From Polyangiaceae bacterium (GTDB taxonomy: Bacteria > Myxococcota_A > Polyangia > Polyangiales > Polyangiaceae), in the NCBI GenBank assembly GCA_009780955.1, contig WQZB01000046.1, positions 1-40,409 on the forward strand: 40,409 nucleotides of DNA, given 5' to 3'. The notes under the pieces are model-generated. The model ran no database searches, was not told the DNA's origin, and saw nothing but the letters and a program-made list of their open reading frames with translations. Of the stretch, positions 24,788 through 35,000 are shown piece by piece. Within the stretch, counting starts at the first letter, position 1. Each line of letters begins with the position of its first letter. The translations under genes and the position numbers were made by a program.

Positions 24788-27700
24788 ATGGATCGCGCCA
24801 AAATCGATAGTCTTGTCAGGCGTCTCGTGGACAATCCCCACGATGAAGAGGCGCTCGACTCTGCGCACCAGGCCGGCGAAGCCGACCCGAAATCTTACGC
24901 GATGATGCTCGAGCGCATCGGCACGGAAACCAAAGATCCGGCCTATGCCGCGCACTGGCTCGCCGAGGCAGGGAACGTCTGGTCCACGACACTTGGCGAC
25001 GCGCACCGCGCCGCACGCGTGCTGATGATGGCCATCGACAAGGACCCCGCGGCACCAACAGCGGCAGAACGGCTTGCGCAGCTCTATCGAGACAAGGGCG
25101 ACTCCAAGGCTCTCGTCGCCCTCCTCGACCGGCGCGTTCGGGCGCTCACGCCGCTCGCAGCCCAAGCCCCCGAGCTTCGCGGTGAACTCGCAGGCATGCA
25201 CGAAGAGCTAGGGCGCCTCTGGTCGGAACCGCCGCTTTTGCAGCGAAAGAAGGCAATCGACGCCTTCAAAAAGGCCATCGAGCTCGACCCCACGAGCGCC
25301 TATGCCATCTACAGCGCACGTGAAGTCTACAAGCAGCTCGAAGACTGGCAAAGCGCCATTCCGCTGTATGCCTCCGAGCTCGAACTCGAAACCGATCCCG
25401 ACCGACGCGTAAGCTTGCTTCGCGACGAAGCTGCAACGCGCAAGCTTGCCGGTGATCTGCATGGGGCGAGCCGCGCGCTCGCATCGGCGCTCGAGATCAG
25501 TGCGTCCGACTTGGCGCTTCAACAAGAATACGCGTCAAGTATTCTCGATCGAATCCAAGCAGGTGAAGCCGTACCCGCGGCGGATCGAATCTCCGCCGCC
25601 GAACTTCTCGTTCTACTCGCCGAAACTTACGAAGGCGAGCACGGCTTGGCGTATGCGGCTGCAGCACTCGACATCGATCCAGGAAGCGATCGAGCCATGC
25701 AGCTCTTTTCTCACTATGCGCGCACGCTCAGCCAACCGAATGATCTTCTCGCGCGCCACAGCGCCTATCTCGCCGCAAAACCCAATGGGGCCATGGCTGC
25801 CGAGATCCGCGCCACGCTGGCTCTAACGGGTTCTCGCGCTGCGTCCGCGCCGTCCAACGCGCATCATTCGCATAACCCGAATGCCTCGGCGGCCCCATCG
25901 ACAGACCATTCAACGGGATTGCCAACGGCTGCAGCAGCAGGACCGACCGCCAGCGTCACCAACGACAGGCGCAGCAGCGAGCAGCTCTCCTCCTCCTCCG
26001 AACTGCGCGAGGCGCATGGCAGCTCCTCCGAGCCGAAGGTGCCCACTGCATCCACGCCACGACCGAGCAGTCCATCCACACCATCCGTCGTAGCAGCGGC
26101 TGCAGCAGCCACATCAACAACGACCGACGCAACCGAGCCGGCCGCTAGCAGTACTAGCGTTGCCGACGACAAGCTCCGCGAGCGGGCGCCGTCCGAACCG
26201 CGTGTCGAGCCGCGCGTCCGATCCTCCGAGCCCAAGGTGGCTTCTGCCTCTTCCTTTTCCGCAAGCTTGTCTACAACGCCTACAACGAGGCCAAGCACAG
26301 ACAAGGACAAGGCAGACAAAGACAAGACTGCGGCCACGTCATCTGGCGCGGCAGCGGCAACCGCACCTGCTGCGCCCACAGCCACAGCCGCTACAAAAGC
26401 GACAATACCAACCACCGAACGCAAACGCGACACGGCCCAGCGTGTAAACGGCCAGCGTGTAAACGGCCAGCGTGACGGAGAGATAAGTGCAACGAAGCGC
26501 GTGTCCATGACCCCCGGAAAACTTCAAAGCCTTCTCGAAGCCGCTCAGGGGCTTGCCCGCAAAGGCAAGAAGCCCGAAGCATATGCAAAGTACAAGGAAG
26601 TGCTCGAGGCCGAGCCTGCCCATCCCGAAGCGCTTTGCTGGACCGAAGACTACCTACGCAGCAAGCGCGACTACGGCCAGCTGCGCGACGTGCTTCTTGC
26701 GTGTATCCGTGCAACCGCCGGGCTGCCCGACCAGCAAGAGTTGCGCAAAGGGCGGCTGCGTGAAGTTGCCGGCCTCTGCGAAGGCAACCTCCGCGACACC
26801 GACGGGGCCATTTCTGCCTGGCGTCAGCTTCTTGCGGCCGATCGCTCCGACGAAAGCGCACGCACCGCGCTCATGCGCTTGCTCGAGCGATCCCAGCGGT
26901 GGGACGAGCTCGCAAAGCTGCTCGAGCAGGAAGCCGCGACGGAATCCGACGTCGACACCAAAGTGCATCTCGAGCGCAAGCTCGCAAGGGTTCAGGAAGA
27001 CAAGCGCCAAGAATTGGCTGCTGCGGGCGAAGCTTGGCGGCGCATTTCACGCCTGCTGGGCGATGACGATCAGTCGGCCCTAACGGCTTCACGCTTGTTC
27101 GAAAAAGGCGAGCGCCTCGATCTTGCCGCTGCCGTCCTCGCGGAAAGCGCGGCCGGGATCAGCGACCCAGCCGCGCGCGGCCAGGTCCTCCGGCGCCTTG
27201 CCGAGCTCCGTGAGCAACTTGGCGATGCGACCTTGGCCGGCGACTCGTACGCCGAAGCGGCCGATGTGCTCCGTAGCGGCAAGCTTTGGGAAGAGGCCGA
27301 GCGCCTTTACTTGTCCGTCGAGTCGTGGGAGGCGGCCGCGAATGCAGCCAGCGAGCGCGGTCTGCTCACCGGCGATCACAAGCAAGAGGCCTCTCTGCTC
27401 GTGCGCGCGTCCGACTACCTGACGAAAGCCGGGCGTGGTGCCGACGCGCTCGAGCGACTCGAACAGGCAACCAACCTCGATCCACTGAACGACGATTACG
27501 CTGCCTTGCTCGTTGCGCGCTACGACGCGGATCGCCAGATCGACAAGCTCGTTCGGTTCCTCACGCGACGTGGTGATCGACTTACCGATCGAAGCAAGCG
27601 CGTCAGCATCCGCCGTGAAGCTGCAACGCTCTCCGGCACACGTCTGGCCGACAAAGAGCTTGCGCGCGATCTCTGGCTGAAGCTTCTCGAAGACGGAGAC

Positions 27701-30502
27701 GACAGGGAAGCCCTCGAGCGCCTCATCGACGATGCGGTCGAGCGCGACGACCACACCGAGGCCGTTACCCTGCTCCGGCGTCTCGGCCAAAACACCGTCG
27801 ACACGACCGAAAAGGCGCGTATTGCGCTGCGCGAAGCCGAGCTCCTTGCCAACGGAATTGGCGACGTAGACACCGCGATTTCGCGCTACGAGCTCATTCT
27901 GTCCGATCTCGATTCAACGTGCCGCCCAGCATTGCAGGCCATTGCGAATCTGCAAGAGACGGGCGGCCATCGCGCCGAAGCCGCCAACGCTCTCGAACGT
28001 GAGCTAGACCTCGTTGCCGACGTGCAAGATCGCGGGCAAATCGCCGGCCGCCTCGCGCGGCTCTACGAAGCGCTCGCCGATCGGCACAACGCGATCCGCG
28101 CACTCGATCTCGTGCGCAAAGCCGATCCCGAAGATTTCGACGCCCTCAAGCGGCTTTGCGAGCTTTGCGAATCCACCGAGCTGTGGGCTCGCGTCGCCGA
28201 GCTGCTCGCCGAGCGCATCGAGATCGAAGGCGAAGAGCAAGAAGTCGCCGCCCTAACCAAGAAGCTTGCCTCAGTTCTCGCCGACAAACTCGATCGCGGC
28301 GACGAAGCACTTTCTGCCCTTACCGAGCTGGCCGATTCGGGCGAAGCAAGCGTGCGCGCGGCCTACATCGAGCTCGGCGATCGCCTTGGTTGGAAAGGCA
28401 TCGTTGCAAGCAAGTTGAAGGAATGGTGGTTCGATGCGCGGCACGGCGTTGAACGCACGGCGGCTCTGCGCGGAGCTTTCGAACGCTTCAGCGAAGTGGG
28501 TCGCGACGCCGACGCCGTCACCGTCGCAATCGAGTTGATTCGCGCCAAAGGCGCCGACATGAAGCTCGCCGATCACCTCGAAGAGCTGTCGGTCAAAACC
28601 GGCGATCACGACGCACTCACCATCGCGCACGACCTTCTTACGCGCGAGGCTCATGGCGAGGCACGCGCTCACGAGCTCGTCCGTCAGGCCGAAATCCGCG
28701 CCCACGCCGGCATGCCGAAAGCCGATGCCATCTGGCACGGCGAGCAGGGGCTGCCGCTCATTGCACCTGCCGAAGCGGAGCCGCTGCTCGAGCGGCTTGC
28801 GGCTCTTGCTGCCACGCCTACCGAAGTCATCGACATCTACGAGCGCCAGGTCGGGCGTGCCAAGACACCCGCCGATCGCATCGGCGCGCTTGCCCGCGCC
28901 GCACAAGTTGCATCCCTGCGTGGTGAGGCAGATCGCGCGCGTACATTTTTCGAGCTTGGTCTCTCTGGTGCGCCAACCGAGGAGACGCTCTCGGTGCTCG
29001 AGGCATCCGCGCGCGAAGGCGATAAGCTTGGCGACGGCGATCGTCTTCGCCGTGCGCTTTGCCAGGCCCTGGCCGCTGGCGGGCACGGCGCGCGCGACGG
29101 CGGGCGAACGCGCGCGAACCTTCTATGTCGCGCAGCAACGATTGCCCACAACGATCTCAACGACGTCGATCAGGCCTTCACCTGGCTCGCCGATGCACTC
29201 GTTGCGCATGTCGATTCGCTCACGCTCGACTTGCTCGAATCCTTCGGTACAGCAAGCGGCGATCCGCGCCGCGCCGAAGCGGCTCTCACCCAGGCACTCG
29301 GCGAGGTCTTCGACGAACCTCTCGTCAAGCAGCTCCTCGCACGCCGTGCGAAGATCCGACGCGAGCATCTCGGCGAACCGATGAACGCAGCGGCCGATCT
29401 AAAAAAGCTTCTCGATCTGTCTCCAACCGATCAGGCGGTGATGGACGACCTGTCGAGCTTGCTTATGGATCTGTCCGACTACAAATCGCTCGTGCAGCTT
29501 TACGAAGACCAGATCCTACGCAGCAAAGACATGAACGCGCGGGCGGAGCTTGCGCGCAAGGTTGCGCGCATTTGGGAGGAGCAGCTAACCGACGTGCGCG
29601 AAACTGCGGATGCTTGGCGCCGCGTCGCTCGCATGCGCCCAGACGATGCCGAGGCGGCAAGCAGCCTCGAGCGCGTAAAGATGGGTGCCCAAGCGCTGAA
29701 GAAAGCAGAGGGTGATCCCAAGGTTGTCTATGCACCACCACGGCTTGTGAGCGAACAGCCGATTTTGCCACCCCAGCGCCACGCTTCCAAACCGTTGGCA
29801 GCGCCTCATCCGGCAACGAGAATCACCACGGCAAGTCCGGGCAAGGCAATGCTCTCACGCGTGACGTCTCCACCTGACAGCACGAAGACCTCGACGCCCC
29901 TGCCGATGCACGCTGTGCGCACGACATCCTCGTCGATCGATCCGGCCTCTCGCAGGGCTGCTCCGCCACCGCTTCCGTCCGAGTCGATCTCGCGGCGTGG
30001 GGGCGATCCTCTGCACAAGCTCCCGAATGACGTTTCCACCACGCTTGCGGCGATCGACGCGCCGGAAGGTTTTTCGGGCTCATCGAGCACGACGGATTCC
30101 CAACTCGACGGCGATGTTGATTCCTTGTTCGATCACGCCGGCGACGTGCTTGGCACCACGTCTCCTCGAAACGCGCTAGCTGACTCCCCCCTTGAAACCT
30201 CTGACGACACATCCTCTGGCGAGGGTTGGTCGGCAGTCGCGCACGCCGGCACAGCTGCCGCGGCTCGAGCGGAAGAACGAGACGCGGGTGGCGACGTGCT
30301 CGATGCCAATGATGCCAAAAATGAGAGAGAAGCTTCCGCAGCAAGCCGTGCACCCGAGGGCTCACAGCCAGCTCTTGCGCATCATCAAGACGACGACGAA
30401 ATCGTGATTGTCGATGACTTCGCCGAATTCGTCGACGACGCAAAAGACGACAAGGCAAAAGACGACAACGCGAGAGTGACGACCTTGCCCTCCGACGAGT
30501 AG
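24788..30502 (+). CDS. giant tetratricopeptide-repeat (TPR) scaffold protein
   Basis: This 1,904-residue protein has three parts. The N-terminal TPR-like region (about 1-350) includes RKKAIDAFKKAIELDPTSAYAIYSAREVY. A disordered Ser/Thr/Ala/Pro and Lys/Asp-rich linker follows (about 350-580). A long solenoid of TPR-like helical hairpins spans about 580-1640, with repeats such as AYAKYKEVLEAEPAHPEAL and DTAISRYELILSDLDSTCRPALQAI. The last 260 residues are disordered and end in acidic stretches (DDDEIVIVDDFAEF). No signal peptide or membrane helix is seen, so it is probably a cytoplasmic assembly platform. ATG 24788 and GTG 24767 are both possible starts. The stop codon TAG is formed by the GTAG head of a REP-like repeat, so the original end may have been slightly different. 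The binding partners are unknown. Confidence 0.8.
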   Translation: MDRAKIDSLVRRLVDNPHDEEALDSAHQAGEADPKSYAMMLERIGTETKDPAYAAHWLAEAGNVWSTTLGDAHRAARVLMMAIDKDPAAPTAAERLAQLYRDKGDSKALVALLDRRVRALTPLAAQAPELRGELAGMHEELGRLWSEPPLLQRKKAIDAFKKAIELDPTSAYAIYSAREVYKQLEDWQSAIPLYASELELETDPDRRVSLLRDEAATRKLAGDLHGASRALASALEISASDLALQQEYASSILDRIQAGEAVPAADRISAAELLVLLAETYEGEHGLAYAAAALDIDPGSDRAMQLFSHYARTLSQPNDLLARHSAYLAAKPNGAMAAEIRATLALTGSRAASAPSNAHHSHNPNASAAPSTDHSTGLPTAAAAGPTASVTNDRRSSEQLSSSSELREAHGSSSEPKVPTASTPRPSSPSTPSVVAAAAAATSTTTDATEPAASSTSVADDKLRERAPSEPRVEPRVRSSEPKVASASSFSASLSTTPTTRPSTDKDKADKDKTAATSSGAAAATAPAAPTATAATKATIPTTERKRDTAQRVNGQRVNGQRDGEISATKRVSMTPGKLQSLLEAAQGLARKGKKPEAYAKYKEVLEAEPAHPEALCWTEDYLRSKRDYGQLRDVLLACIRATAGLPDQQELRKGRLREVAGLCEGNLRDTDGAISAWRQLLAADRSDESARTALMRLLERSQRWDELAKLLEQEAATESDVDTKVHLERKLARVQEDKRQELAAAGEAWRRISRLLGDDDQSALTASRLFEKGERLDLAAAVLAESAAGISDPAARGQVLRRLAELREQLGDATLAGDSYAEAADVLRSGKLWEEAERLYLSVESWEAAANAASERGLLTGDHKQEASLLVRASDYLTKAGRGADALERLEQATNLDPLNDDYAALLVARYDADRQIDKLVRFLTRRGDRLTDRSKRVSIRREAATLSGTRLADKELARDLWLKLLEDGDDREALERLIDDAVERDDHTEAVTLLRRLGQNTVDTTEKARIALREAELLANGIGDVDTAISRYELILSDLDSTCRPALQAIANLQETGGHRAEAANALERELDLVADVQDRGQIAGRLARLYEALADRHNAIRALDLVRKADPEDFDALKRLCELCESTELWARVAELLAERIEIEGEEQEVAALTKKLASVLADKLDRGDEALSALTELADSGEASVRAAYIELGDRLGWKGIVASKLKEWWFDARHGVERTAALRGAFERFSEVGRDADAVTVAIELIRAKGADMKLADHLEELSVKTGDHDALTIAHDLLTREAHGEARAHELVRQAEIRAHAGMPKADAIWHGEQGLPLIAPAEAEPLLERLAALAATPTEVIDIYERQVGRAKTPADRIGALARAAQVASLRGEADRARTFFELGLSGAPTEETLSVLEASAREGDKLGDGDRLRRALCQALAAGGHGARDGGRTRANLLCRAATIAHNDLNDVDQAFTWLADALVAHVDSLTLDLLESFGTASGDPRRAEAALTQALGEVFDEPLVKQLLARRAKIRREHLGEPMNAAADLKKLLDLSPTDQAVMDDLSSLLMDLSDYKSLVQLYEDQILRSKDMNARAELARKVARIWEEQLTDVRETADAWRRVARMRPDDAEAASSLERVKMGAQALKKAEGDPKVVYAPPRLVSEQPILPPQRHASKPLAAPHPATRITTASPGKAMLSRVTSPPDSTKTSTPLPMHAVRTTSSSIDPASRRAAPPPLPSESISRRGGDPLHKLPNDVSTTLAAIDAPEGFSGSSSTTDSQLDGDVDSLFDHAGDVLGTTSPRNALADSPLETSDDTSSGEGWSAVAHAGTAAAARAEERDAGGDVLDANDAKNEREASAASRAPEGSQPALAHHQDDDEIVIVDDFAEFVDDAKDDKAKDDNARVTTLPSDE
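26437..26475 (+). repeat. 15-bp tandem repeat inside the TPR gene linker
   Basis: CCAGCGTGTAAACGG occurs twice in tandem (26437-26451, 26452-26466), followed by a partial third copy. It encodes RVNGQ repeats in the disordered linker and keeps the reading frame. Confidence 0.8.
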
Positions 30503-30522
30503 GGGCGCCATTCATGGCGCCC
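30499..30522 (+). repeat. REP-like repeat at the TPR gene stop codon
   Basis: The GTAG head (30499-30502) supplies the TAG stop codon of the TPR gene. It is followed by arms GGGCGCCAT and ATGGCGCCC with a TC loop (30503-30522). It pairs in inverted orientation with the copy at 30559-30600. Confidence 0.85.
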
Positions 30523-30558
30523 GACCGCGGCATTTTGAAATCCATGGCATTGGCCATC

Positions 30559-30600
30559 CGAGGGCGCGATGAATCGCGCCCCTACAACCAACAAAACGCA
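30559..30600 (-). repeat. 42-bp dispersed REP-like repeat, copy B (inverted)
   Basis: On the minus strand this reads the TGCGTTTTGTTGGTT lead, GTAGGGGC, arms GGGCGCGAT and ATCGCGCCC, then TCG. It is the same as copy A at 21720-21762 except for one missing base. It lies between two convergent genes, with another copy on each side. Confidence 0.85.
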
Positions 30601-30617
30601 GCAAACGTATATTGTGC

Positions 30618-30646
30618 GTAGGGGCGTATGGCCATACGCCCCCTAC
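30618..30646. repeat. REP-like palindrome before the helical-repeat gene end
   Basis: GTAGGGGCGTATGG and CCATACGCCCCCTAC form an almost perfect palindrome with the GTAG head at both ends. It ends 7 bp from the stop codon of the minus-strand gene and could act as a bidirectional terminator or 3' stabiliser for the two convergent transcripts. Confidence 0.75.
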
Positions 30647-30653
30647 CGTCGAT

Positions 30654-32003
30654 TTATTCTAACCAGCCCCACTGCACCCATCTCAGCGCCGTTTCGGCGG
30701 CAACCATGGGCCCAACGATGGAATTGGTCGTGTCGCACGACAAGCGATCCGTTGTGCTGGCTGCGCGGACAAGCGCTCCCCACGCAACGTTCGAAATGCA
30801 TCGCGAGGTAAGAAGTTCGTCGCTCATGTCTCGCGCGATTTTGCGTGCATTCGCGTCGCCTGTGTCCCAGAGCGCCGCGACCGCAAAGCCACGAAGCTCG
30901 TCGCGCTTGGTGTGTTGAGCACTGTCGACAAGGGCATCTTTCATATCGGAACGACCGTAATCGCGCGCAAGGTAGAGCGCGGCACGTAGCGAGATCTCGT
31001 CGGTGAGCAGGCCTGTTTTCGCAAGCGTTTCGAGCATGGGCTTGCAACTTGCTACGCGAGCATTGGCCAGACGAAAGAGAAATGTCGTGTCGCGATCGGC
31101 ACTCGGGCGATCGGAAAGACGCGCAACGAGTTCGGCGGTCGGCCTGGCAGAAGGCGCCGTGACCAATGCATCGAGGTTCGCTTCGCGAGGCAGGGTGCTT
31201 GCCCTCATGCTCACAGCAGCAGCAACAGCAGCGCGCGCTCGTGCCAGAGTCCACGCCACGAGCATCCACGCCGATCGCGCACTCGAAGGACCTTGCTCCG
31301 CCCTGCTCGAAGCCTCTTCGAGCGCACTCAACTCACCCGCTCGCGTTGCAACCTCGGCAAGCACGAGCCAGCGACCAAGATGCCGTTCGGCCCCGCGAAG
31401 CACGGAAAGTGCCGGACTGATTTGAATTGGAACCGGTGCGCTGCGTAGAAGAGGAACGAAAAGCTCGACGCACAGCGCGATGCGGTGGCTTTCTTTGATC
31501 ATTGGCGCAAGCGACGCCAGATGCGCCCCGTTCGACTCGCCACGGCACACGCGCGCCGTTTCCGCGCCGAACGACACGTGCGCTTTTTTGCTTGCCGCAA
31601 GCTTCGCGAGCGGCGCTGCAAGCGATGAATCCTTGCACAACGAAGCGGCGCTGAGCGTGGCGTAACCACCGGCGTCGTGACTCGAGAGCGCAGCGATGAG
31701 AAGCGCCGGAACGCGCCTGTCGTTGGCCTCGGCAAGTGTGCGGATGCTAGCGTTGTAGATTTCGCGCGAGTATGAGCCGCGCTTCACCATGGTTTGAGCC
31801 GCGTTTGCAACTGCGTTGCGCAGCGCAGGGCTTAGCGAGGCGACCGCGCGAAGTGCTCCAGCAAGTTTCGTTTCGCTTGCAGGACGACGCTTGAGCGCGG
31901 CCTCGAGCTCGGCTTCGAAGCGCGCGCGCGTTGCTTTATCGATGATTTCGGCTCGGGCAACCGTTGGGCGCCCACCATACGCGGACAAGCAGGCAGTCGC
32001 CAT
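30654..32003 (-). CDS. hypothetical HEAT-like helical-repeat protein
   Basis: This 449-residue protein is almost entirely Ala/Leu/Arg-rich amphipathic helices, with HEAT-like hairpins (for example RRVPALLIAALSSHDAGGYATLSAASL and DEISLRAALYLARDYGRSDMKDALVDSAQHTKRDELRGFAVAALWDTGD). No catalytic motif, signal peptide or membrane helix is visible. Some HEAT-like proteins are chaperones or modification-enzyme partners, but there is no evidence for a particular role. ATG 32003 lies 5 bp after the ileS stop codon; a TTG at 32027 overlapping ileS would add eight residues. It is therefore probably co-transcribed with acp and ileS. Confidence 0.7.
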   Translation of the reverse strand: MATACLSAYGGRPTVARAEIIDKATRARFEAELEAALKRRPASETKLAGALRAVASLSPALRNAVANAAQTMVKRGSYSREIYNASIRTLAEANDRRVPALLIAALSSHDAGGYATLSAASLCKDSSLAAPLAKLAASKKAHVSFGAETARVCRGESNGAHLASLAPMIKESHRIALCVELFVPLLRSAPVPIQISPALSVLRGAERHLGRWLVLAEVATRAGELSALEEASSRAEQGPSSARSAWMLVAWTLARARAAVAAAVSMRASTLPREANLDALVTAPSARPTAELVARLSDRPSADRDTTFLFRLANARVASCKPMLETLAKTGLLTDEISLRAALYLARDYGRSDMKDALVDSAQHTKRDELRGFAVAALWDTGDANARKIARDMSDELLTSRCISNVAWGALVRAASTTDRLSCDTTNSIVGPMVAAETALRWVQWGWLE

Positions 32004-32008
32004 GGATT

Positions 32009-35000
32009 TCACGCCTTCGAGATCCAAAGCTCGACGCGGTCGCCCTCGACGTCAACTTCGCGCCGTGAGCTTTCGCGCCCATCGCGCCCATCGCGAATAG
32101 GCGAAGGCGGCAGCGGTCCTGCCGACAGATCGACGACGAGGCACTCGGTTTTGATCGTGCTCGCGTGGTCGCGGGCGATGCGCATGGCGCGCTCGGCACC
32201 TGCCACGCCAACGCAGATGCGCTGGGTGAACTCGAGCCCCATTTCTTTGCGTGCAGTTTGCAATCGATTCAGCAGCTCGCGCAGGTAACCGAGATCGCGC
32301 AATTCGCTCGTCAGGCGCGTGTCGATGACAACGACACCCACACGATCTGCAGCTGCGGCGTAGCCTTCCTTGGCGTCGAAGGCGATTTCGACGTCGTCTC
32401 GGTCGACAAGAACGCCGCTCACGGTAACCTTCCCATCGGTCAGAAGCTTGGTTGCAAGCGCATGCGCCTCGGACGGCGCCATGGCAACCATGACCTTTTT
32501 CAGATCTTGCGCCTGCTTGCCCATGCCCTTTTGACCAAGCGCGCGGAAGTTTGGTTTGATACGGTAGACAACGTATTCGTCGGCACCCGTTTCCGACGAC
32601 ACGAGCTCGACGGAAAGAACGTTGAGTTCGTCTTTGATCATGTCGCGGTAAGCCTCGAGGCGGATCGCGAGCTTTGGATCGGCGAGGATTACTTTGGCGC
32701 TCGACAGGGGTTGACGCACCTTGAGCTTCGCCTGGGTGCGGACTTGCAAGCCAAGGCTGACGAGATCGCGCACAGCCTGGATGGTTTTCGACAGACCGCG
32801 ATCGATGAGTTTGGGATCGCTTTCTGGAAAACGTGTAAGATGCACACTTTCGGGTTGCTTGGCACCTTCGGCGCCAAGTCCCTTGACAACAAGGTTTCGG
32901 TACATGGCATCGGCGAGGTACGGCGTAAATGGCGCCATGATGCCGCTTAGCATGACCAGGCAGGTGTACAGAGTTTCGTAGGCCGCGCGCTTGTCGATGT
33001 CGTTCGGATCGGCCGCGCGCCAGAAGCGCTCGCGCGAGCGGCGCACATACCAGTTCGACAACGCATCGACGAACGAGGTAATTTTGCCCGTGGCCGCATA
33101 CACGTCGTACACGTCGAGATCGGAAATGACGCCGAGCGTGAGCAAATGGAGCTCGCTTAGGATCCAGCGGTCGATTTCGCTTCGGTGGCCCACGGGCAAC
33201 GGGCCCTGGGAGGGATCGAAATCATCGATGTTGGCGTAGATCGTGAAAAACGAATACACATTCCGAAGCTTGATGAGCGATTCTTTCTGCAGCGCGCGCA
33301 CGTTCGACAGCGAGTGACGCGTTGCACTCCATGGGGGGGATGCCGCGAAGAAAAACCAACGGAATGCGTCGGCGCCCGGCGCGGCCGTGTGCGGATCGAG
33401 CAAGGTGACGCGCTCGCTTGGCGGCCGACGCGGAACTTCGACCGGCGAAATGCCTTTCTCCGTTGTGGGCGTGACCGAGAGCGCTTCGAGGTCGGCTTGG
33501 GAAAGAACGACGACGCGCCTGGGAAGTTTGTTGTGCGGCTTGACGCAAAGGGTTCGCACCAGCTCGGGCTTGTCAGCGCGAAAAACATGAACGCTAGCGC
33601 CGGAGGTGAGGTCAAGGCCCTCCATGTCGTCGCGCGCAATGAAGGCAACCCCCTCTTCGGCCTTTGCCATCGAAGCCTTTTCGTCGAGCACGGCAAAGTC
33701 CATTTGCACGCGCTCGAGAATGACGTCAGGAGGCGTATAATTGCCTTTCGATTTTGATTCTTTCTTGCCTTCTTTGTCCGAAACGTGGCCAAGCACGATG
33801 CACGTTTTGTACGGCAAGGGCAGCGGCCGCACCGGCGTGATTCCATAACGCTTCTGCACTTCCTCATCGAAAACGAGCGTCCCGATCATGAGCAGCGAAT
33901 AAAACCAGCCGCGCGTTTGATCGATGGCTTCTGTAATGAAATCTGCAGGAAAGCTCTTTTGGAATTGATCGCGGCCTTGATGCGGAAAGCCCCATTGCGC
34001 AAAGGGCATGCAGCCCGAATCGAACCAGCAATCGATCACTTCGGGCACCCGGCGGTAGGTGCCTTCTTCGCCGGGGTTTTGCCAAGTGACGGCGTCGATC
34101 CACGGCTTGTGAACCATGAGGTGTTCGCTAAGGCTATTGTCGGCCTTTTTTGCTTCGTGGAAGGGATCAAAGGCACTCGGGTTTTTCGCGACAATCTCAG
34201 AAATGCTCGACGGCGCTTCCATGCGGCCCGTTTTGTCGTTGACCCACACGTTCAGCGGTGTGCCCCAATAGCGCTCACGCGACAGCGCCCAATCGACGTT
34301 GTTGGCAAGAAAATCGCCGAATCGGCCTTCTTTGATATGATCGGGCAGCCAATTGACGGCGCGGCTATTCTCGATGGCTCGGTCGATGAGCGCGGTGGTG
34401 CGAATGTACCAAGCCGGCCGCGCAAGCTGAATCAAAGGATCGCTATCGTTTCGCCAACAGAATGGATACGGGTGCCGAATGGTCTCATGATGAATGAGAA
34501 TGCCTTTGGCTTTCAGATCCTCAATGAGATCTTTATCGCAATCTTTAACCCAGCGGCCCCCGTACTTTCCCATTTCAGGACCGAAGGTGCCATCAGGGCG
34601 CACGGCGCTGAAAATGGGAGCATCGGCCCCATAAAGCTTGCGGTGTGCAAGGAAGTCTACCTCGCCAAAGGCGGGCGCTACATGCACGATGCCCGTTGCA
34701 CTCATCTCGACAAAGTCTTCGGAGACAATGCGCCACGCTGTGTCGGGTGCGCCGTGGGTGAACGTGTCAAACGGCGGCGTGTACTTTTTCCCGAGCAGAT
34801 CGCTCGCGGAGATTTTCTTTTCGACCGTAAGCGTCGTGCCTAGCTTTTTCGCAACCTCGCCCACGAGGTCAAGGGCTATAACGAGCTTGTTCTCGAGGGC
34901 TTTTTTTGCCCAACCAGCCTTTGCTGCTTCCGCGTTGCCACGCACGATGGCGTACTCGAACGCCCGGTTGACGGCCGCGTACATGTTCGAAGGCAGTGTC

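Noticed and set aside
28271-29086. 271-codon minus-strand open frame in the TPR gene
   Set aside because: Shadow of the repetitive TPR coding sequence; composition follows the opposite strand.
33785-34843. 352-codon plus-strand open frame within ileS
   Set aside because: Antisense to clearly conserved IleRS sequence; no recognisable motif or ribosome-binding site.
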